Part shown: piece by piece, positions 60,167 to 64,000 of the stretch
How positions within the stretch are numbered: the stretch's first letter is position 1
How the letters are laid out: the number at the start of each line of letters is the position of its first letter
Source: an uncultured Caldilineaceae bacterium
Lineage (GTDB): Bacteria > Chloroflexota > Anaerolineae > Caldilineales > Caldilineaceae
DNA length: 64,000 bases
NCBI GenBank assembly: GCA_951813625.1
Contig: CATOTS010000030.1
Location: forward strand, 55,886-119,885
Direction of reading: 5' to 3'
Notes under the pieces: generated by a model
What the model was told of the DNA's origin: nothing
What the model saw: the letters and a program-made list of their open reading frames with translations, nothing else
The model's database searches: none
Made by a program: the position numbers and the translations under genes

Positions 60167-61441
60167 TTACTCTTGCTCGAACTCCTGAATCATTTCCTCT
60201 AAGTAAGTTACGAGTTCGCTGTCACCGGATTCCTCCGCTAACTCCAAAGAGATCTTCATGTCGGCAATGGCTTCCTGAAAATGACCGAGGACGATCTTGG
60301 CCATGCCTCGGTAGAAGTAGGCGTAAGGATTGTCGGGTCGCAGGCGTATGGCTTGGTCATAGTCGGCGATGGCGTCCTCGTATCTCCAGCGTCCGACTTT
60401 GGCAAGTCCCCGATACATGTAGGCCTCAAAATCGTCGGGCAGCAGACGGAGGACCTGGTCAAAATCGGCGATGGCCCTCTGATATAGACCATACTCCAAA
60501 TAGGCAGCACCTCTATTGAAGTGGGCGTCGGTGTTGTCGGGCAGCAGACGGAGGACTTGGTCAAAGTCGTCGATGGCCTCCTCGTATAGACCAAGGCTAA
60601 ATTTAGCAAGCCCGCGATTATAGTAGGCGTGGGCGTGGTCAGGCTGCAGTTGGAGTGCATGGTCGTAGTCGAGGATGGCCTCCCGAAGTTGTCCCAGTCC
60701 GGTCTTCGCAAGGCCCCGATTGACATAGGCGTCAGCATCGTCGGGCAGCAATCCGGCGACTTGGTCGAAGTCGGCGATCGCCTCCAGGTATCGTCCAAGT
60801 TCATACTTGGCAACGCCGCGGTTGATCAATGCGTCAGCGCGGCCGGGCTGAAGCTTGAGCGCCTGCCTATAGTCGACAATGGCCTCCTCGTATCGTCCAA
60901 GCTCGTGCTTGGCAAGGCCGCTGTTGATGTAGCCATCAACGGAGTCGGGCTCTAGCTGAATCGCCTGATCATAGTCGGCGATTGCCTCTTCGTATTGACC
61001 AAGATCGTACTTGGCCAAGCCGCGATTAATGAAGGCGTCAGCGTTGTCCGGCTGCAGTTGAAGAGCATGGTCATAGTCGGCAATCGCCTCCTGGCTTTGA
61101 CCAAGCTTGTTTTTGGCAACACCTCTGTTGATATAGGCGTCAGCGTAGTCCGGCTGCAGGCGGATGGCCTCGTCGAATTCGGCAATCGCTCCCTCATATT
61201 GACCGAGCTCGACTTTGGCAACGCCTCCCATGTAGTACTCGCCGGCATCGCCCGGCTGCATGCTGCGGGACTCGTCATCGTCAACCGCCGCCTGCGCCTG
61301 TTCGAGACTGGCCTTGGCAACGCTCTCACCGACGTCGACGACGCCCCCGTCAATCGGCACACAACCCGCGATCCCAACGCAGGCCGTGACAACCGCTGCC
61401 AGCCATATCCATTTCCTGAGAGAGAACGCAATTGGAGTCAC
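60167..61441 (-). CDS. TPR-repeat lipoprotein
   Basis: 424 residues, GTG start at 61441. Signal peptide with lipobox GIAGC (Cys ~27), a short acidic spacer, then about ten 34-residue TPR units with the strict pattern A(Y/F)xNRGxAKxxLGxxxEAIADYDxAIxLxPD. The C-terminus (LELAEESGDSELVTYLEEMIQEFEQE) is shared with both neighbours. Outside the cell the repeats should form a protein-binding superhelix. The second of three tandem paralogues, clearly made by gene duplication. Confidence 0.9.
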   Translation of the reverse strand: MTPIAFSLRKWIWLAAVVTACVGIAGCVPIDGGVVDVGESVAKASLEQAQAAVDDDESRSMQPGDAGEYYMGGVAKVELGQYEGAIAEFDEAIRLQPDYADAYINRGVAKNKLGQSQEAIADYDHALQLQPDNADAFINRGLAKYDLGQYEEAIADYDQAIQLEPDSVDGYINSGLAKHELGRYEEAIVDYRQALKLQPGRADALINRGVAKYELGRYLEAIADFDQVAGLLPDDADAYVNRGLAKTGLGQLREAILDYDHALQLQPDHAHAYYNRGLAKFSLGLYEEAIDDFDQVLRLLPDNTDAHFNRGAAYLEYGLYQRAIADFDQVLRLLPDDFEAYMYRGLAKVGRWRYEDAIADYDQAIRLRPDNPYAYFYRGMAKIVLGHFQEAIADMKISLELAEESGDSELVTYLEEMIQEFEQE

Positions 61442-61524
61442 TATTCACCCCGGCGGACTTTGGAATCCTGCACAGTAGCCTGCCAATTCAAAGCGCATCA
61501 AGAGCAGTTCCAAGCGGTTGCCCT

Positions 61525-62472
61525 TTACTCTTGCCCGCTTGATTGAATCAGCCGCACAATTTCGCCTGCAACATAGCTGTCACCGGCCTCCTGCGCCAAT
61601 TTCAAAGCAGTTTCCAAATCGGCGATCGCCTCCTCGGTTTGGCCCAATGCGGCCCTGGCCTTACCGCTGCTGACGAAAAGGTCGGGATCGTCTGGCTTGA
61701 GCGGGATTGCTCGGTCATAGTCGTCGATCGCCTCCCGATATTGGCCAAGGGCGGACTTGACATCGCCCCGCCCATAATAGGCGTTGGCGAGGTTGGGTTT
61801 CAGAGAAAGGGCCTGTTCGTAGTCGGCGATGGCCTCCAGGTATTGGCCAAGGTCTTTTTTGGCAAGGCCCCGATTGTTGTAGGCGCTGACGAAGCTGGGC
61901 TGCAGACGGATCGCCAAGTCGTAGTCGGCGACCGCCTCCTGGTTTTGATCAAGGTTGCGCTTGGCATTGCCCCGGTTGTAGTAGGTGGCGGCTCTGTCGC
62001 GCTGCAGGTAGATGGCTTGGTCATAGTCGGCGACGGACTCTCGGTGTAAACCGGCCTCCGACTGGGCATTCCCCCGGCTATCGTAGACGCTGGCGTTGTC
62101 GGGCTGCAGCTGGATGACCCTATCAAAGTCGGCGATAGCATCCTGGAACTGACCAAGACGGCCCTTGGCAACACCTCGCAAATGGTAGGCGTCGGCGTAG
62201 TCGGGCCTCAGTTGAATGGCATGGTCAAACTCGACGATGGCCTCCCGGAGCTGATCAAGTCTGGCCTCGGCTAAGCCCCTTCTGAAGTGGCCTGAGGCCT
62301 CGTCAAGATGGCAAAAGGCGGCGACCGCCGCGATCCAGCTCCGCACCTTTGACTTACGCAAAAGAGAACGAATTTTGGATGCAAATGAAGGAAACGCTTC
62401 TGGGCAATAGCGCCAAACGAGTCGCTGAGCCAATAGCAACTTGCAGTCACGATCGATTACGGTTACTCCCAC
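61525..62472 (-). CDS. TPR-repeat protein without a lipobox
   Basis: 315 residues, GTG start at 62472 overlapping the last codons of guaA by 10 bp, so it may be translationally coupled to it. About seven TPR units ([26 protein letters not shown] pattern) and the C-terminal [21 protein letters not shown] shared with the paralogues. The N-terminal 50 residues ([21 protein letters not shown]) have no lipobox or convincing signal peptide, unlike its two relatives. Either the real start is internal or this copy has lost its export signal and stays inside. Confidence 0.8.
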   Translation of the reverse strand: MGVTVIDRDCKLLLAQRLVWRYCPEAFPSFASKIRSLLRKSKVRSWIAAVAAFCHLDEASGHFRRGLAEARLDQLREAIVEFDHAIQLRPDYADAYHLRGVAKGRLGQFQDAIADFDRVIQLQPDNASVYDSRGNAQSEAGLHRESVADYDQAIYLQRDRAATYYNRGNAKRNLDQNQEAVADYDLAIRLQPSFVSAYNNRGLAKKDLGQYLEAIADYEQALSLKPNLANAYYGRGDVKSALGQYREAIDDYDRAIPLKPDDPDLFVSSGKARAALGQTEEAIADLETALKLAQEAGDSYVAGEIVRLIQSSGQE

Positions 62473-64000
62473 TCGATCGTCGCTGGCGGCTTGCTCGAAA
62501 TGTCATACACCACCCGGTTCACCCCATCCACCTCGTTCACGATCCGCCCGCTCACCCGCGCCAGCAGTTCATACGGCAGCTGCGCCCAGTCCGCCGTCAT
62601 AAAGTCATCGGTCGTAACCGCCCGCAGCGCGATCACGTTGGCATACGTGCGCCCGTCCCCCATCACGCCGACTGACTGCACCGGCAGCAGCACCGCAAAG
62701 ACCTGGCTCGTCTCCCGGTACAGCTCCGCCGCCCGCAGCTCCTCCAGAAAGATGCGGTCCGCCGCCCGCAGCATCTCCAGCCGCTCCCACGTCACCGCGC
62801 CCAGGATGCGGATGCCCAGCCCCGGCCCGGGGAACGGGTGCCGCCACACGATCTCCTCCGGCAGCCCCAGCTCCTCGCCAATCCGCCGCACCTCGTCCTT
62901 GAACAGCATCCGCAACGGCTCGATCAACTCGAATGACATATCCTCCGGCAGCCCGCCCACATTGTGATGCGTCTTGATCGTACGCGCATTCGACGACCCG
63001 TCGCGGCTGGCCGACTCGATCACATCCGGGTAGAGCGTCCCCTGCGTCAGGTACGCCTTGCCCGCCGCGCCATCGGACTCCCCGCTCTCCTCGAATAACC
63101 GCTCCGTCTCCTCCTCGAAGACGCGCACAAAACACGCGCCGATGCGCTTGCGCTTCTCCTCCGGATCGGTCACGCCCTCCAGGTCGCTCAGAAACGCCTC
63201 CTTCGCGTCGACCGCCGCCAGCTTCATACCCTGATGCCGCTCGAACGTCTCCACCACCTGCTCCGCTTCACCCGCGCGCAGCAGGCCGTGGTCCACGAAA
63301 ATGCAGGTCAGCCGCGCCCCGATCGCCCGGTGCACCAGCGTCGCCGCCACCGCGCTGTCCACGCCCCCGCTCAGCCCGCACACCACCCGGTCCGCCGGCC
63401 CCACCTGCGCTCGGATCCGGTCAACGCACTCCTGGATGAAATTGCCCGCCGTCCAGGCCCCCGCGCAGCCGCAGATCGAGCGCACGAAGTTCTGCAGCAG
63501 AGCATTGCCGTGCCGCGTATGCACTACCTCCGGGTGAAACTGCAGCCCGTACAGCCCCCGCGCCGCGTCCGCAACCGCCGCGCACGGCGAATTCCCGCTG
63601 CGCGCCACCGTCGCAAAACCCGCCGGCAGCCGCTCCACCCGGTCCCCGTGGCTCATCCACACCTCCTGCTCGCGCGGCTGTCCCGCAAACAGGCCGTCCT
63701 CACGCGTCACCTCGATCTGCGCCGCGCCGTACTCGCGCAGCGTGCTCGGCGCCACGTGGCCGCCCAGCGCATGCGCCAGCAGCTGCAGCCCGTAGCAGAT
63801 GCCCAGCACCGGCACCCCGCTCTCCAGCACCGCCGCCGGCAGCGTCGGCGCGCCCGCCTCATACACGCTCGCTGGCCCCCCCGAAAGGATGATCCCCTTC
63901 AGATTCACCCGCGGCAGCCGCTCCGCCGCCCGCTCCCACGGAATCATCTCTGCGTAGACATGCGCCTCCCGCACCCGGCGGCAGATCAACTGGCTGTATT
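62463..64000 (-). CDS. guaA: GMP synthase (glutamine-hydrolysing), 5' end outside window
   Basis: 512 codons visible; the frame is open to the right edge ([16 protein letters not shown]), so only the first few residues are missing. The GATase class-I domain has the nucleophile in [11 protein letters not shown] and [10 protein letters not shown]. The ATP-pyrophosphatase domain has the P-loop [10 protein letters not shown], and the C-terminal dimerisation domain ends KPPATIEWE. It makes GMP from XMP, glutamine and ATP. Length, order and motifs are standard. The stop at 62463 overlaps the start of a TPR gene. Confidence 0.97.
   Translation of the reverse strand, partial: YSQLICRRVREAHVYAEMIPWERAAERLPRVNLKGIILSGGPASVYEAGAPTLPAAVLESGVPVLGICYGLQLLAHALGGHVAPSTLREYGAAQIEVTREDGLFAGQPREQEVWMSHGDRVERLPAGFATVARSGNSPCAAVADAARGLYGLQFHPEVVHTRHGNALLQNFVRSICGCAGAWTAGNFIQECVDRIRAQVGPADRVVCGLSGGVDSAVAATLVHRAIGARLTCIFVDHGLLRAGEAEQVVETFERHQGMKLAAVDAKEAFLSDLEGVTDPEEKRKRIGACFVRVFEEETERLFEESGESDGAAGKAYLTQGTLYPDVIESASRDGSSNARTIKTHHNVGGLPEDMSFELIEPLRMLFKDEVRRIGEELGLPEEIVWRHPFPGPGLGIRILGAVTWERLEMLRAADRIFLEELRAAELYRETSQVFAVLLPVQSVGVMGDGRTYANVIALRAVTTDDFMTADWAQLPYELLARVSGRIVNEVDGVNRVVYDISSKPPATIEWE

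Overview
The window is a GC-rich chromosomal segment of a free-living or host-associated bacterium, most likely a member of the Chloroflexota (Anaerolineae/Caldilineae type). This assignment is an inference. It rests on the long Thr/Pro/Ala linkers of the TATPT kind behind secretion signals, the translin homologue, the Cas4-like mini membrane protein and the general codon use. No rRNA, tRNA or CRISPR array was recognised. Both ends cut a gene: an exonuclease-RecQ helicase on the left and guaA on the right.

1-8.6 kb is mostly housekeeping: exonuclease-RecQ, a small nucleotidyltransferase sitting between two copies of the 3' end of a DUF6807/PmoA-like gene, gatB and a lipoprotein lytic transglycosylase. 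8.6-20.9 kb is an accessory defence island. It holds a truncated sugar-ABC permease, the 3' end of an ApeA-like HEPN protein, an IS3-family element interrupted by an IS982-family element, and a complete four-gene CBASS operon (CD-NTase, HORMA, TRIP13-like ATPase, TIR-SAVED effector). It continues with a frameshifted one-polypeptide restriction-modification gene, a PD-(D/E)XK-like gene and an IS3 relic that truncates a di-haem oxidoreductase. The CBASS genes and the variable part of the RM gene look distinctly less GC-rich than their surroundings.

21-38.7 kb is built around an 11.8-kb gene for a secreted protein of 3921 residues, made of 19 modules of plant-type leucine-rich repeats. A broken and an intact copy of the same sensor-kinase/response-regulator fusion gene lie on its two sides, together with a 78-bp direct repeat. 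38.7-41.3 kb is non-coding, with dispersed and tandem repeats. A solute-binding lipoprotein with a good promoter follows.

43.0-46.9 kb is a cluster of broken genes: an M20 peptidase, a nucleotidyltransferase, a D-threonine-aldolase-like enzyme and a short-chain dehydrogenase. From 47 kb on the genes are intact again: hppA pyrophosphatase, a Cas4-like mini protein, an APH-like kinase, a LysM protein with about 34 Asp-rich repeats, a two-component system, small hypothetical proteins, translin, a class-A beta-lactamase-like protein with a peptidoglycan-binding domain, three tandem TPR genes (one broken by two stop codons) and guaA.

The most interesting system is the CBASS operon at 11890-15536. 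The cyclase should make a cyclic oligonucleotide on infection. HORMA and the TRIP13-like ATPase should control the cyclase, and TIR-SAVED should bind the nucleotide and destroy NAD+. All four reading frames are intact and translationally coupled.
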